A stretch of DNA of 64,000 nt from assembly GCF_031457275.1 (NCBI RefSeq), contig NZ_JAVDWH010000001.1:682001-746000 (forward strand), written 5' to 3'. The notes beneath the pieces were generated by a model. That model was not told the origin of the DNA. It saw only the letters and a program-made list of their open reading frames with translations, and did not search any database. Shown piece by piece: positions 16,905 through 24,913 of this stretch. How positions within the stretch are numbered: the first letter of the stretch is position 1; each line of letters starts with the position of its first letter. A program made the position numbers and the translations under genes. The stretch is from Aeromicrobium panaciterrae (GTDB lineage Bacteria; Actinomycetota; Actinomycetes; Propionibacteriales; Nocardioidaceae).

Positions 16905-17488
16905 TTGACGGCCTTCAGGACGATTCGGTTTTCGGCCAGGTCCCAGAAGGTGTCGGCCCGCATCCATATGCGTCGGACGATGCCCGAGAGTGGGCCAGTG
17001 TGGGGAGAATTTGGGTGCGGCCTGGTCAGGCCGGATGCCTCGGCAGACAGGAGGCGTGAGGCGATGCGGCCACCGAGACGAGGACCCACCGCGACGGCAA
17101 GGTCACCAATCAACCGATGCTCAAGGGCCATCAGCTCCCTGAACTCGCTGCAGAGCTGAGCCCACACGCCAGCCCACGGCAAATGGACTGAGCGCGACTG
17201 ACCGTAGAGGCGCCCCTTGGCCTGGGCGATGGCTCGCTCCAGACGACGGAGCTGATGCACATATTCCTTGACCCGCTGCTTGCCATCCGGAAGGCGCCTT
17301 CTTGCGGTCGGGAGGACAACTGCGCACACAGACGATACGTGCCGGCAGGCGTGGATGAGGAATGCGTCGGCCTTCTGAACAAGGTCGCCAGTCCTTGCCT
17401 TGCCGTAGGTCGAATGGGCGGAGGCATCGATCTCATCGGCAAATGTGCGGTGGGAATGCCGGACGATTTCTGGCAAGGAGTCATGCAT
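16901..17488 (-). CDS. helical protein, hemerythrin-like (tentative)
   Basis: 195-aa, mostly alpha-helical cytoplasmic protein. His-containing helices (LIHACRHVSSVCAVVLP; LMALEHRLIGDLA) and the C-terminal TRPHPNSPHTGP linker resemble actinobacterial hemerythrin-like proteins, but I cannot place a full set of iron ligands. ATG 17488 is chosen for its AGAGGTG ribosome-binding site; an upstream in-frame start exists at 17584. It is divergent from the iron transporter operon, which fits an iron or O2 role only loosely. Confidence 0.6.
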   Translation of the reverse strand: MHDSLPEIVRHSHRTFADEIDASAHSTYGKARTGDLVQKADAFLIHACRHVSSVCAVVLPTARRRLPDGKQRVKEYVHQLRRLERAIAQAKGRLYGQSRSVHLPWAGVWAQLCSEFRELMALEHRLIGDLAVAVGPRLGGRIASRLLSAEASGLTRPHPNSPHTGPLSGIVRRIWMRADTFWDLAENRIVLKAVN

Positions 17489-17624
17489 GACGTACACCTC
17501 TTTGTGATCTTGTGAATCTCTTGCAGGTGGTTCGCCACGGCACATCGCCTGGTTTGGTCGCGGCGCTCTCGCGCCTAGATCCATCTCACACAGGGTTGGC
17601 TTGGAGGCACCCCCGGCGTTCTAC

Positions 17625-17643
17625 TAAGGTTAGGCACACCTGA
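17625..17643. promoter_or_regulatory. IdeR/DtxR iron box
   Basis: TAAGGTTAGGCACACCTGA matches 15 of 19 positions of the DtxR/IdeR consensus (TTAGGTTAGSCTAACCTAA). It ends 18 nt before the iron-binding lipoprotein start, so iron-replete repression of this operon is expected. Confidence 0.85.
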
Positions 17644-17661
17644 CGCTTAGGAGAGATGTAC

Positions 17662-18669
17662 GTGAGGCTCAAAACCCTTGCAATTGCAGTGGTCGCAGCA
17701 TTGACCGTGCCCATGCTCACCGCATGTGGTGGTGACGACGCACCGTCGATTACGGTCTACAACGCTCAGCACGAAGAACTGCTCCAGGATCTCGCCCCAG
17801 CGTTCACCAAGAAGACCGGCATCAAGGTCAAGCTCCGCAATGGCAGTGATTTCGAGCTCGCCAACCAACTGGTGCAGGAGGGCAGCTCGTCGCCCGCCGA
17901 CGTCTTCCTCACCGAGAACTCCCCGGCCATGTCGCTGGTTGAGAGCAAGGGCCTGTTCGCCAAGCTCGATGCTTCGACATTGGAACTGGTTCCCGCGCAG
18001 TACGAAGCCAAGAGCGGCCAGTGGATGGGATTCACTGCACGATCGACCGTGCTGGTCTACAACAAGGCCAAGGTCGACGAAGCAGACCTGCCCAAATCTC
18101 TCCTCGATCTCGCCGACCCGAGGTGGAAGGGCAAGGTCTCGTTCTCTCCGACCGGTGCCGACTTCCAGGCGATCGTCAGTGCCGTCCTTCAGCTCAAGGG
18201 TGAGAAGGCCACGAAGGCGTGGATCGAAGGCCTCAAGGCGAACGGCACGGTCTACCAGGGCAACAATGTCGTCCTCAAGGAAGTCAACGCCGGCACGATC
18301 GACGCCGGCGTGATCTACCACTACTACTGGTACCGCGACCAGGAGGAATCGGGCGAGAACAGCAATGACTCGGCCCTTCACTTCTTCGGCAACCAGGACC
18401 CTGGCGCCTTCCTCAGCGTCTCGGGTGCAGGAGTTCTCAAGGCGAGCAAGCACTCGGCCAACGCGCAGAAGTTCGTCGCCTTCCTCGCGAGCGAGGGAGG
18501 GCAGAAGGCCCTCGCGGCCAGCTATGCGCTCGAGTACCCGCTCAACCCGGCGGTTGACCTGGGCCGTGGCGTCAAGCCGCTGTCGGAGCTCGATCCGCCG
18601 GTCGTCGACCTTTCCGCGTTGAACGGTCCCGACGTCATCGCGATGCTCCAAGACGCCGGGTTCCTCTGA
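17662..18669 (+). CDS. fbpA: Fe(III) ABC transporter substrate-binding lipoprotein
   Basis: 335-aa periplasmic-type binding protein of the FbpA/IdiA class. A signal peptide ends in the lipobox LTAC. The core has ITVYNAQHEELL, a typical FbpA N-terminus, and the C-terminal YHYYWYRDQEE segment with the adjacent tyrosines that coordinate ferric ion in the family. GTG 17662 is preferred over ATG 17656 because AGGAG sits 8 nt before it and only 2 nt before the ATG. It is first in an IdeR-boxed operon. Confidence 0.88.
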   Translation: MRLKTLAIAVVAALTVPMLTACGGDDAPSITVYNAQHEELLQDLAPAFTKKTGIKVKLRNGSDFELANQLVQEGSSSPADVFLTENSPAMSLVESKGLFAKLDASTLELVPAQYEAKSGQWMGFTARSTVLVYNKAKVDEADLPKSLLDLADPRWKGKVSFSPTGADFQAIVSAVLQLKGEKATKAWIEGLKANGTVYQGNNVVLKEVNAGTIDAGVIYHYYWYRDQEESGENSNDSALHFFGNQDPGAFLSVSGAGVLKASKHSANAQKFVAFLASEGGQKALAASYALEYPLNPAVDLGRGVKPLSELDPPVVDLSALNGPDVIAMLQDAGFL

Positions 18670-18680
18670 TCGACACGCTC

Positions 18681-20225
18681 GTGGCAACTCGACGGCAGGG
18701 AAGGCGGAGCAGCGCTCCTCCCTCCCTTGTCGTCATTTCCGCCGTGGTGGCAGCGTTCGCCCTCATCCCGCTCGGCTACGTCATCGTCTACGCGGCCTCT
18801 CTCGGTGGCCAGGAAATGTGGGACCTGCTCGTACGCCCACGTATGGGCGAACTCCTCTGGAACACGTCGCGGCTCGTCGTTGGTGGCTGCCTGCTGAGCC
18901 TGGTGCTCGGCGTCGGCTGTGCGTGGGTCGTCGAACGTACGGACGTACCCGCCCGCAACCTGTGGCACGTGCTCGCGGCAGCGCCTCTCGCAATCCCGGC
19001 CTTCGTCAACAGCTATGGCTGGTCCTCGCTGACACCCGATGTTGAGGGCTACACCGGTGCGTTGGTGATCGTGACCCTCTCGTACTTCCCGCTCGTCTAC
19101 CTGCCGACCGCTGCCACGCTTCGCGGACTCGACCCGGCCATGGAGGAAGTAGCCCGGTCGCTCGGCTTCGGACCCGGCTGGACCTTCGTTCGAGTCGTCC
19201 TCCCGCAGCTGCGACCCGCCATGATCGGCGGTGCTCTGTTGGTGGGGCTCCACATGCTGTCTGAGTTCGGTGCCCTTCAGATGCTCCGCTTCCCGACGTT
19301 CACGACCGCGATCTACGACCAATACAAGTCGTCGTTCAACAGCGCGGGCGCCAATGTCATCGCGGCCGTCCTCGTGTTGTGCTGCCTGGTGTTGCTGATG
19401 GCGGACCTGCGTCTGCGATCCAATCGTCGGCTCGCGCGCGTCGGCAGTGGTGCCAAGAGGGATGTCGTACCGGTGCGACTGGGCGCTCGCCGGGTCCCCG
19501 TACTCCTGATGCTGGTCGCGTTGTCGGCTGCGTCATTGGGCGTCCCGATTTACAGCCTGATCCATTGGCTCGTCGTCGGCTCGTCAACGGCTTTCCCGGT
19601 CGGCGAAATCCTCACTGCGGCAGGCACATCGATCGGGCTCGGCTTGGCCGCTGCAGTGATCACGGTGCTGATCGCCCTGCCAGTCGCATGGCTCTCGGTG
19701 CGCCACCGTACGAGGATCTCCACGTCGATCGAACGCAGTGCGTACACGGCCAATGCTCTTCCCGGCATCGTCGTCGCGCTCGCACTTGTCACGGTGTCGA
19801 TCCGCTACGTGCCGGGCATCTATCAGACCTACCTGCTGCTGGTCGCCGCGTACGCGATCATGTTCCTCCCGCGAGCGTTGGTCAGCGTGCGGTCGGCGGC
19901 CGAGCAGTCTCCGCCCGTCTACGAAGACGTCGCGCACGGGCTGGGCATGGGTCGGATCGCGACTGCTCGTCGCGTCACCCTTCCGCTCATCGCACCGGGC
20001 ATCGGCGCCGGTTGTGCGCTCGTCTTCCTCGCTGTGACGACCGAGCTCACGGCGACGCTGCTGCTGTCGCCGATTGGAACGACGACCCTCGCCACCGAGT
20101 TCTGGACCAGCTCCTCCTCGGTCGCCTACGGAGCTGCGGCGCCGTACGCACTGCTCATGGTGCTGATCTCCCTGCCCGCGACGTATCTGCTGGCTCGCCG
20201 CCCAGCCTTGGGGGTGGGGGCATGA
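18681..20225 (+). CDS. fbpB: Fe(III) ABC transporter permease (fused double domain)
   Basis: 514-aa permease with two tandem BPD-type permease domains of about 240 residues, each with an EAA loop (MEEVARSLGFGPGWTFVRVVLPQL; YEDVAHGLGMGRIATARRVTLPL). This fusion is typical of ferric-iron FbpB/SfuB. GTG 18681 lies 11 nt past the fbpA stop. The stop is embedded in an ATGA that would once have been the overlap to the ATPase gene, now separated by a repeat. Confidence 0.88.
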   Translation: MATRRQGRRSSAPPSLVVISAVVAAFALIPLGYVIVYAASLGGQEMWDLLVRPRMGELLWNTSRLVVGGCLLSLVLGVGCAWVVERTDVPARNLWHVLAAAPLAIPAFVNSYGWSSLTPDVEGYTGALVIVTLSYFPLVYLPTAATLRGLDPAMEEVARSLGFGPGWTFVRVVLPQLRPAMIGGALLVGLHMLSEFGALQMLRFPTFTTAIYDQYKSSFNSAGANVIAAVLVLCCLVLLMADLRLRSNRRLARVGSGAKRDVVPVRLGARRVPVLLMLVALSAASLGVPIYSLIHWLVVGSSTAFPVGEILTAAGTSIGLGLAAAVITVLIALPVAWLSVRHRTRISTSIERSAYTANALPGIVVALALVTVSIRYVPGIYQTYLLLVAAYAIMFLPRALVSVRSAAEQSPPVYEDVAHGLGMGRIATARRVTLPLIAPGIGAGCALVFLAVTTELTATLLLSPIGTTTLATEFWTSSSSVAYGAAAPYALLMVLISLPATYLLARRPALGVGA

Positions 20226-20311
20226 GCGAGCGGAGCGAGCTCATCATGAGGCAGGGATCATGCCGGATCCTCCGTACCGTGCCCTTTCCTACGGAGGCGG
20301 AGGCATGAGCG
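20219..20311. repeat. 73-bp insert flanked by 10-bp direct repeats
   Basis: GGCATGAGCG occurs at 20219-20228 and again at 20302-20311. Between them lies a hairpin (ATGAGC...GCTCAT, 20222-20244) made of GAGCGA units. The first copy forms the expected ATGA overlap at the permease stop; the second is the real ATPase start. It looks like a small palindromic element inserted at a gene junction. Confidence 0.5.
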
Positions 20312-21327
20312 GTTTGAAGATCAGAGGTGTTTCGAAGTCGTTCGGAGATCAGCTCGTACTCGATCAGGTCGACCTCGAGATCCCGAACGGATCGATCGTC
20401 GCCGCGCTTGGCCCGTCGGGTGGCGGCAAGACAACACTGCTCCGCATCATCGCGGGCTTCCTCGACGCCGATGCCGGATCGATCAGCCTCGGTGGCACCT
20501 CCCTGGTCACCGGCGGCCGGGGAATCCCGCCGCAACACCGCGGCATTGGTTACGTGCCGCAGGAGGGTGCGCTGTTCCCGCACCTCAACGTCGCAGCCAA
20601 CATCGCGTTCGGTGTGCGGCGCCGCGGATTCGACGTTGACGAGATGCTTGAGCTGGTCGATCTCGATCCGTCACTGAAGCGCCGCTTTCCGCATGAGCTT
20701 TCGGGTGGCCAGCAGCAGCGCGTCGCTCTGGCTCGTGCACTCGCGCCTCGCCCGTCGATGGTGCTGATGGACGAGCCCTTCTCGTCCCTCGATGCTGGTC
20801 TGCGAGTCGAGACCGGCAAGGCGGTCATCCGCGCGCTCCGGGCGGCGGACGCGACGGCGATCCTGGTGACGCACGATCAGGACGAAGCCTTGGCGCTCGC
20901 GGACCAGGTAGCCGTCATGCGCGACGGTCGGGTTGCCCAGTTGGCGAGCCCCGAGGAGCTCTACCGCGCACCAGTAGACGCCGCGGTCGCCGGTTTCGTT
21001 GGCAGCGTCGTGATCCTGCCCGCAGCGATCTCCGGGCAGGTCGCCAGCACTCCGCTGGGAGACATCAGCATCCCGGCCGGTACGTCGAGCGGCACCGCTC
21101 AGGTCCTCGTACGACCTGAGCAGCTCGTACTCGGCACGGCGGGTGTACGGGCAATCGTCGAGGACGTCAGCTTCTTCGGTCATGACGCCACGGTCCGGCT
21201 GATCCTCGTCGACAGCGCCCTGACTGTAGAAGCGCGCGTACCCGGCACCGACGTGCCGGCAGTCGGCGATGCTGTCGGCATTTCGATCCGTGGCACTGGC
21301 TCGGTGCTGGGGGCGGCACCGCAGTGA
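20305..21327 (+). CDS. fbpC: Fe(III) ABC transporter ATP-binding protein
   Basis: 340-aa ABC ATPase. Walker A GPSGGGKTT (with Gly in place of the common Cys), signature LSGGQQQR, Walker B MVLMDEPFSSLDA and THDQDEA are present. The C-terminal beta-rich regulatory (TOBE-type) domain covers about residues 240-340. ATG 20305 follows GGAGGCGGAGG. It completes the FbpABC system and its stop overlaps the GTG of the ligase-acyltransferase fusion by 4 nt. Confidence 0.88.
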   Translation: MSGLKIRGVSKSFGDQLVLDQVDLEIPNGSIVAALGPSGGGKTTLLRIIAGFLDADAGSISLGGTSLVTGGRGIPPQHRGIGYVPQEGALFPHLNVAANIAFGVRRRGFDVDEMLELVDLDPSLKRRFPHELSGGQQQRVALARALAPRPSMVLMDEPFSSLDAGLRVETGKAVIRALRAADATAILVTHDQDEALALADQVAVMRDGRVAQLASPEELYRAPVDAAVAGFVGSVVILPAAISGQVASTPLGDISIPAGTSSGTAQVLVRPEQLVLGTAGVRAIVEDVSFFGHDATVRLILVDSALTVEARVPGTDVPAVGDAVGISIRGTGSVLGAAPQ

Positions 21328-23855
21328 TCACCACCAGCAATGCATTCGGCACGCTTCGTGCGAATGGCGACCGTCCAGCGCTGATCACCCCCGGCAACAC
21401 GGTCACGTTTGCCGAACTCGGTGACCGCATCGATGCTGTCGGCGATGTCCTCGCGGGCGAAAAGCGCCTCGTCGTCGTCGGCGGAGCCAATACGCCAGAA
21501 GCGCTGACCGCGTACCTCGCAGCGATGTCGCATGGACACGCCGTGCTCCTCGTGCCAGGAGACAGCCCGGTCAATCTCGACTCGATCGTCGACGCGTACG
21601 ACCCGGACGTCGTTTTCGATCCGGCGCACGGCAGCTTTGTGGAGCGCCGCGAAGACTCGCGCCATGAGCTGCACCCTGACCTCGCGCTGCTCATGTCGAC
21701 ATCGGGCACGACGGGTTCGCCCAAGCTGGTCCGGCTGTCGCTCGACAACGTCGTCAGCAACGCCCGCTGCATCGCGGAGTACCTCGACATCCGTGAGGGT
21801 GATCGCGCGATCACAACCTTGCCGATGCACTACTGCTACGGACTTTCGGTGGTCAACAGCCACGTTCTCAGTGGGGCTGGCCTGGTGATCACCGACCTGT
21901 CCGTTGTCGATGAATGTCTCTGGACGCTCGCCGCAGAGGAGCAGGCCACATCGTTCGCCGGCGTGCCATACACGTTCGACCTGCTCGACTCGACGGACTT
22001 CGCCGATCGCGACCTGCCGTCCCTGCGCCACGTCACGCAGGCGGGCGGACGACTCGCTCCTGAGCGCATCGCCGCGTACGCCGAGCTCGGTCGCGAACGT
22101 GGTTGGGACTTCTACGCGATGTATGGGCAGACCGAGGCGACCGCACGGATGGCCTATCTGCCGTCGGATCTTGCTCTCGAGCGTCCTGCGGCGCTGGGCG
22201 TTCCAGTGCCCGGCGGGTCGTTCCGATTGGCCCACGTTCCGGAGTCCACGGACGACGCCGTCGGTGAGCTCGTCTACAGCGGGCCCAACGTGATGATGGG
22301 CTACGCGACTTCCCAGGCCGACCTCGCGAACGGGCCGGAGCTGAGTGAGCTGCGTACCGGCGACCTCGCGCGGCAACACGCCGACGGATCCTACGAATGG
22401 GTCGGTCGACGCAGTCGCATCTCCAAGGTGTTCGGACTGCGGATTGATCTCGACGAAGTCGAATGCGCACTGCTCGGCGAAGAGCTTTCCGCTCGGTGTG
22501 TGTCGGTGGGCGACCGCGTCCACGCATTCGTGGACTGGCACGCCGACGTCGCACATGCGCGCACAGTTGTGGCGCAACGCTGTGGTCTGCCAGAGCACGT
22601 CGTGAGTGTTGGGCGACTGCGAGACATGCCGCGCACCTCGAACGGCAAGACTGACTACGCCGCGCTTGGACGCCAGGCCCGACTGCTTGACTCGGCTGGA
22701 ACACCGGCGCGCGCATCGGACAAGTGCAGAAGCCGCCTCGACGTCGTGCGCGATATGTACGCCGAGTTGCTGGCGCGGCCCGATGCGGCACCGGGTGACA
22801 GCTTCACGAGCCTGCGGGGCGACTCCCTGTCGTACGTCGAGCTCTCCACAAAACTGGCCGGCGAAGGTATCGATCTTCCCTCGGACTGGCATCGTCGAAC
22901 GATTGCCGAGCTGGTCCAGGCGCCGTCGCGCCGTCGTCGCGGCACACGTGTGGAGATGTCGATCCTGCTGCGTGCCGTCGCGATTCTGCTGATCGTCGGC
23001 ACCCACGGCAACCTCTGGACGGTTCCTGGCGGGGCGCACTTGCTGCTCGCTGTGGTCGGCTACAACTTCGCGCGGTTCCAGCTCGGCCGAGGCGGAGTCG
23101 AGACGCTCAGGTCCGGGGTCGGATCGTTGGTGCAGCTGGCTCTGCCGTGCATGGTCTGGATCGGCGCTGTAGCGCTGGTGATCGGCACGTACGAGCCCGG
23201 CACCGTCTTCTTCCTCAACGGTTTGGTCGGCAGTGACCAGTGGACTGTCCAATGGCAGTTCTGGTTCCTCGAGGCGATCATCTGGACCCAGCTCATAGCC
23301 CTCGCCGCATTGGCGATCCCGTGGCTTCATAGGACCGAGCGTCGCTCACCGTTCATGTTTGCGATGGCGGTCTTGGTGGGCTCGCTGGCTGTCCGCTACG
23401 CCGTAACCGGCGTCGAGGCGGGAGCGACTGAGCGCTACACGCCGTTGATCGTGCTCTGGTGCTTCATGCTCGGATGGGTCGTTGCGGTCGCCCGCACCCA
23501 CCTGCAGCGGGCCGCCGTCTCGGTCCTCGCTGCTGTCGCAACGGTCGGCTTCTTCGATGACCTTCTTCGCGAAGGAGTCATTGTCGCGGGCATCCTGCTA
23601 CTGATCTGGGTGCCTGCGGTCCGCATGCCTCGGTCGGCCTCTCGAGCGGTCGGCATCATTGCGGCTGCGTCGCTCTACATCTACCTGACGCATTGGCAGA
23701 TTTACCCGTACCTCGAAGACCGCGTACCGGCGCTCGCGGTGCTGGCCTCGATCGCGATGGGCCTCGCGTACCAGTTCGCATGGAAGGGCCTGGTTGATCG
23801 GATGCGAAACCTTCGAGCTCTGTTCCAGGCGAGGACTTTCGCGGCAGTGAGTTAA
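21324..23855 (+). CDS. AMP-ligase / carrier / membrane acyltransferase fusion
   Basis: 843-aa three-part protein. Residues about 1-450 are an adenylate-forming ligase (STSGTTGSPK; YGQTEATARM; LRTGDLA; SNGKTD). Residues about 470-530 are a carrier domain with DSLSYVEL, Ser being the phosphopantetheine site. Residues about 550-840 are roughly ten membrane helices of an acyltransferase-3-like domain (RAVAILLIVGTHGN; LYIYLTHWQIYP). It would activate an acid, load it on its own carrier and transfer it across or within the membrane. The GTG overlaps fbpC, tying it to iron supply; a siderophore- or envelope-modifying role is inferred. Confidence 0.8.
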   Translation: MITTSNAFGTLRANGDRPALITPGNTVTFAELGDRIDAVGDVLAGEKRLVVVGGANTPEALTAYLAAMSHGHAVLLVPGDSPVNLDSIVDAYDPDVVFDPAHGSFVERREDSRHELHPDLALLMSTSGTTGSPKLVRLSLDNVVSNARCIAEYLDIREGDRAITTLPMHYCYGLSVVNSHVLSGAGLVITDLSVVDECLWTLAAEEQATSFAGVPYTFDLLDSTDFADRDLPSLRHVTQAGGRLAPERIAAYAELGRERGWDFYAMYGQTEATARMAYLPSDLALERPAALGVPVPGGSFRLAHVPESTDDAVGELVYSGPNVMMGYATSQADLANGPELSELRTGDLARQHADGSYEWVGRRSRISKVFGLRIDLDEVECALLGEELSARCVSVGDRVHAFVDWHADVAHARTVVAQRCGLPEHVVSVGRLRDMPRTSNGKTDYAALGRQARLLDSAGTPARASDKCRSRLDVVRDMYAELLARPDAAPGDSFTSLRGDSLSYVELSTKLAGEGIDLPSDWHRRTIAELVQAPSRRRRGTRVEMSILLRAVAILLIVGTHGNLWTVPGGAHLLLAVVGYNFARFQLGRGGVETLRSGVGSLVQLALPCMVWIGAVALVIGTYEPGTVFFLNGLVGSDQWTVQWQFWFLEAIIWTQLIALAALAIPWLHRTERRSPFMFAMAVLVGSLAVRYAVTGVEAGATERYTPLIVLWCFMLGWVVAVARTHLQRAAVSVLAAVATVGFFDDLLREGVIVAGILLLIWVPAVRMPRSASRAVGIIAAASLYIYLTHWQIYPYLEDRVPALAVLASIAMGLAYQFAWKGLVDRMRNLRALFQARTFAAVS

Positions 23856-23935
23856 TTCGCTTGGAGGAATCACCGGTCAGCACCTACCGTTGATGTCAGA
23901 GGGCAAGCCCGCCCCACATCTGAGAGGTCTCATCC

Positions 23936-24085
23936 GTGAGTACGTATCGCAGCACAGAATGCATGATCGGCTTGACAGCCGATCGTGAGCTTCGTGCTGC
24001 CTTTGCGCAGCGCGTCGGGATTGAGCCCTCGCCGGTGAACGGCAGCCACAAGCGGCTGTCCCTCGTTCAGGAGCTCCGTATGTAG
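23936..24085 (+). CDS. 49-residue ORF at the head of the tRNA array
   Basis: GTG start with GAGAGG about nine bases upstream, ending TAG at 24085. The product is polar and helical (LTADRELRAAFAQRVG) with no recognised family. Its final codons overlap a stem-loop (24076-24110) that abuts a terminator-like hairpin, the layout of a leader peptide. It may equally be a small array-encoded protein. Coding status is unproven. Confidence 0.45.
   Translation: MSTYRSTECMIGLTADRELRAAFAQRVGIEPSPVNGSHKRLSLVQELRM
23965..23984. promoter_or_regulatory. 7-bp inverted repeat around TTGACA
   Basis: GATCGGC-TTGACA-GCCGATC is a perfect palindrome inside the leader ORF. The spacer equals a consensus -35 element, but no convincing -10 follows at 16-18 nt, so an operator or RNA hairpin is as likely as a promoter. 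Confidence 0.35.
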
Positions 24086-24151
24086 GTGCATATTCGCACC
24101 CGACATACGGGCCGTTCCAGCGAGGAGACCACCTCATGGGGCGGCCCTTTT
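24076..24151 (+). promoter_or_regulatory. attenuator-like double hairpin before the tRNA array
   Basis: Hairpin 1 (24076-24110) pairs CCGTATG with CATACGG, with an inner GGTGC/GCACC. Hairpin 2 (24109-24147) pairs GGGCCG with CGGCCC, with an inner GAGG/CCTC, and is followed by TTTT (24148-24151). The two share bases 24109-24110 and hairpin 1 contains the leader ORF stop, as in transcription attenuators. Confidence 0.5.
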
Positions 24152-24171
24152 GCATGTCCAAACGCGTACGA

Positions 24172-24243
24172 ATGGGCGAAGCCGACTGGTCGAGGCAGCG
24201 GTTTCCAAAACCGCCGAAGGGAGTTCGATTCTCTCCGCCCATG
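24172..24243 (+). tRNA. array tRNA-Trp (CCA)
   Basis: Acceptor ATGGGCG/CGCCCAT, anticodon stem GCGGT/ACCGC with loop TTCCAAA, T-loop TTCGATT, discriminator G as expected for Trp. No encoded CCA. Confidence 0.88.
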
Positions 24244-24497
24244 CAAGACAACTTCATTGAGACAGGACTTCACGGGCACCGGACCCGCGAGCCAGCCGAG
24301 AGGCTGACGAGCAAAGTGGCACCGGGCTCACCGTCACAAGGCCGTGAAGAACACCATCCAGCCCAGACCCGTCAGGGAGTGGGAGCGAACTCAAGAGTGA
24401 ACAGCATCAGGCAGGCACCGGACCCGAGAGGGAGCGGCGACCTGCCAGCCGCGGTGGCCCGCTTGGAGACAAATGGGAAGCCAGCGCCGCGGCACAT
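24244..24497 (+). ncRNA. unidentified structured RNA between tRNA-Trp and tRNA-Tyr
   Basis: About 250 nt without a coding signal but with three nested stems, each containing a short hairpin with a GAGA tetraloop. (1) CTTCACGG/CCGTGAAG (24268-24275 with 24342-24349) encloses GAGCC/GGCTC and AGCC-GAGA-GGCT. (2) GGCAGG/CCTGCC (24410-24415 with 24441-24446) encloses CCC-GAGA-GGG. (3) GCCGCGGTGGC (24448-24458) pairs with GCCA and CCGCGGC (24480-24493) and encloses TTG-GAGA-CAA. GGCACCGGACCCG is repeated exactly at 24275 and 24414. I looked for tmRNA, RNase P, T-box and group I features and found none convincing. Confidence 0.6.
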
Positions 24498-24579
24498 GCG
24501 TCGGTTGGGCAATTGGTAGCCCGCTTGGCCGTAACCCAGGTCCCTTCGGGGTATGCAGGTTCGAGCCCTGCCCGGCGCA
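24498..24579 (+). tRNA. array tRNA-Tyr (GTA) with C33
   Basis: Acceptor GCGTCGG/CCGGCGC, D-stem GGGC/GCCC, long variable arm (TCCCTTCGGGGTAT), discriminator A and encoded CCA. The anticodon loop reads CCGTAAC, so the near-universal U33 is C. Confidence 0.85.
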
Positions 24580-24583
24580 CCAC

Positions 24584-24654
24584 GCCTCGCAAGCATTGCG
24601 GTGATGCTCCGGACTCTTAATCCGGAGAGCAAGGTTCGATTCCTTGGTGGGGCA
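24584..24654 (+). tRNA. array tRNA-Lys (CTT)
   Basis: Acceptor GCCTCGC/GTGGGGC with two wobbles, D-stem GCAT/ATGC, loop CTCTTAA, T-stem CAAGG/CCTTG, discriminator A. Starts one base after the tRNA-Tyr CCA. Confidence 0.88.
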
Positions 24655-24659
24655 CATAT

Positions 24660-24744
24660 GGAGGTAGTCCGGCTGGACGAGGACACCGTTTTGAAAACGG
24701 CTGGCGGTGCGAATCGCTTGGGGGTTCGAGTCCCTCTGCCTCCG
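24660..24744 (+). tRNA. array tRNA-Ser (TGA)
   Basis: Acceptor GGAGGTA/TGCCTCC, anticodon loop TTTGAAA, long class II variable arm, discriminator G as required for Ser. Confidence 0.88.
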
Positions 24745-24748
24745 CTGT

Positions 24749-24832
24749 GGATGACGATGCACCGGTGGCGGTGCGCCCGGTTGCTAACCGGGAGGCACCT
24801 CACGGTGTGTGGTTCGACTCCACCGTCTTCCG
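24749..24832 (+). tRNA. array tRNA-Ser (GCT)
   Basis: Acceptor GGATGAC/GTCTTCC with one T-T mismatch, anticodon stem CCCGG/CCGGG with loop TTGCTAA, long variable arm, discriminator G, encoded CCA. Confidence 0.85.
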
Positions 24833-24836
24833 CCAA

Positions 24837-24909
24837 GCTCTGTCGGTCCAGTGGAGTGGACACCCGCCTGTCGAGCGGAAGATCACGGGTTCGAGTCCCG
24901 TACGGAGCG
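24837..24909 (+). tRNA. array tRNA-Asp (GTC)
   Basis: Acceptor GCTCTGT/ACGGAGC, D-stem GTCC/GGAC, loop CTGTCGA, discriminator G. The chromosomal tRNA-Asp at 9053 has loop CTGTCAC. Confidence 0.9.
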
Positions 24910-24913
24910 CTGT

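Noticed and set aside
21180..23330. 716-codon minus-strand ORF
   Set aside because: Shadow of the ligase-acyltransferase gene; composition is Arg/Gln/Val-rich with no domain.
24244..24497. tmRNA, RNase P RNA or T-box leader
   Set aside because: No ALAA-type tag ORF or split tRNA-like ends, no set of conserved RNase P blocks, and the AAAGTGGCACCGGGC stretch only loosely resembles a T-box.
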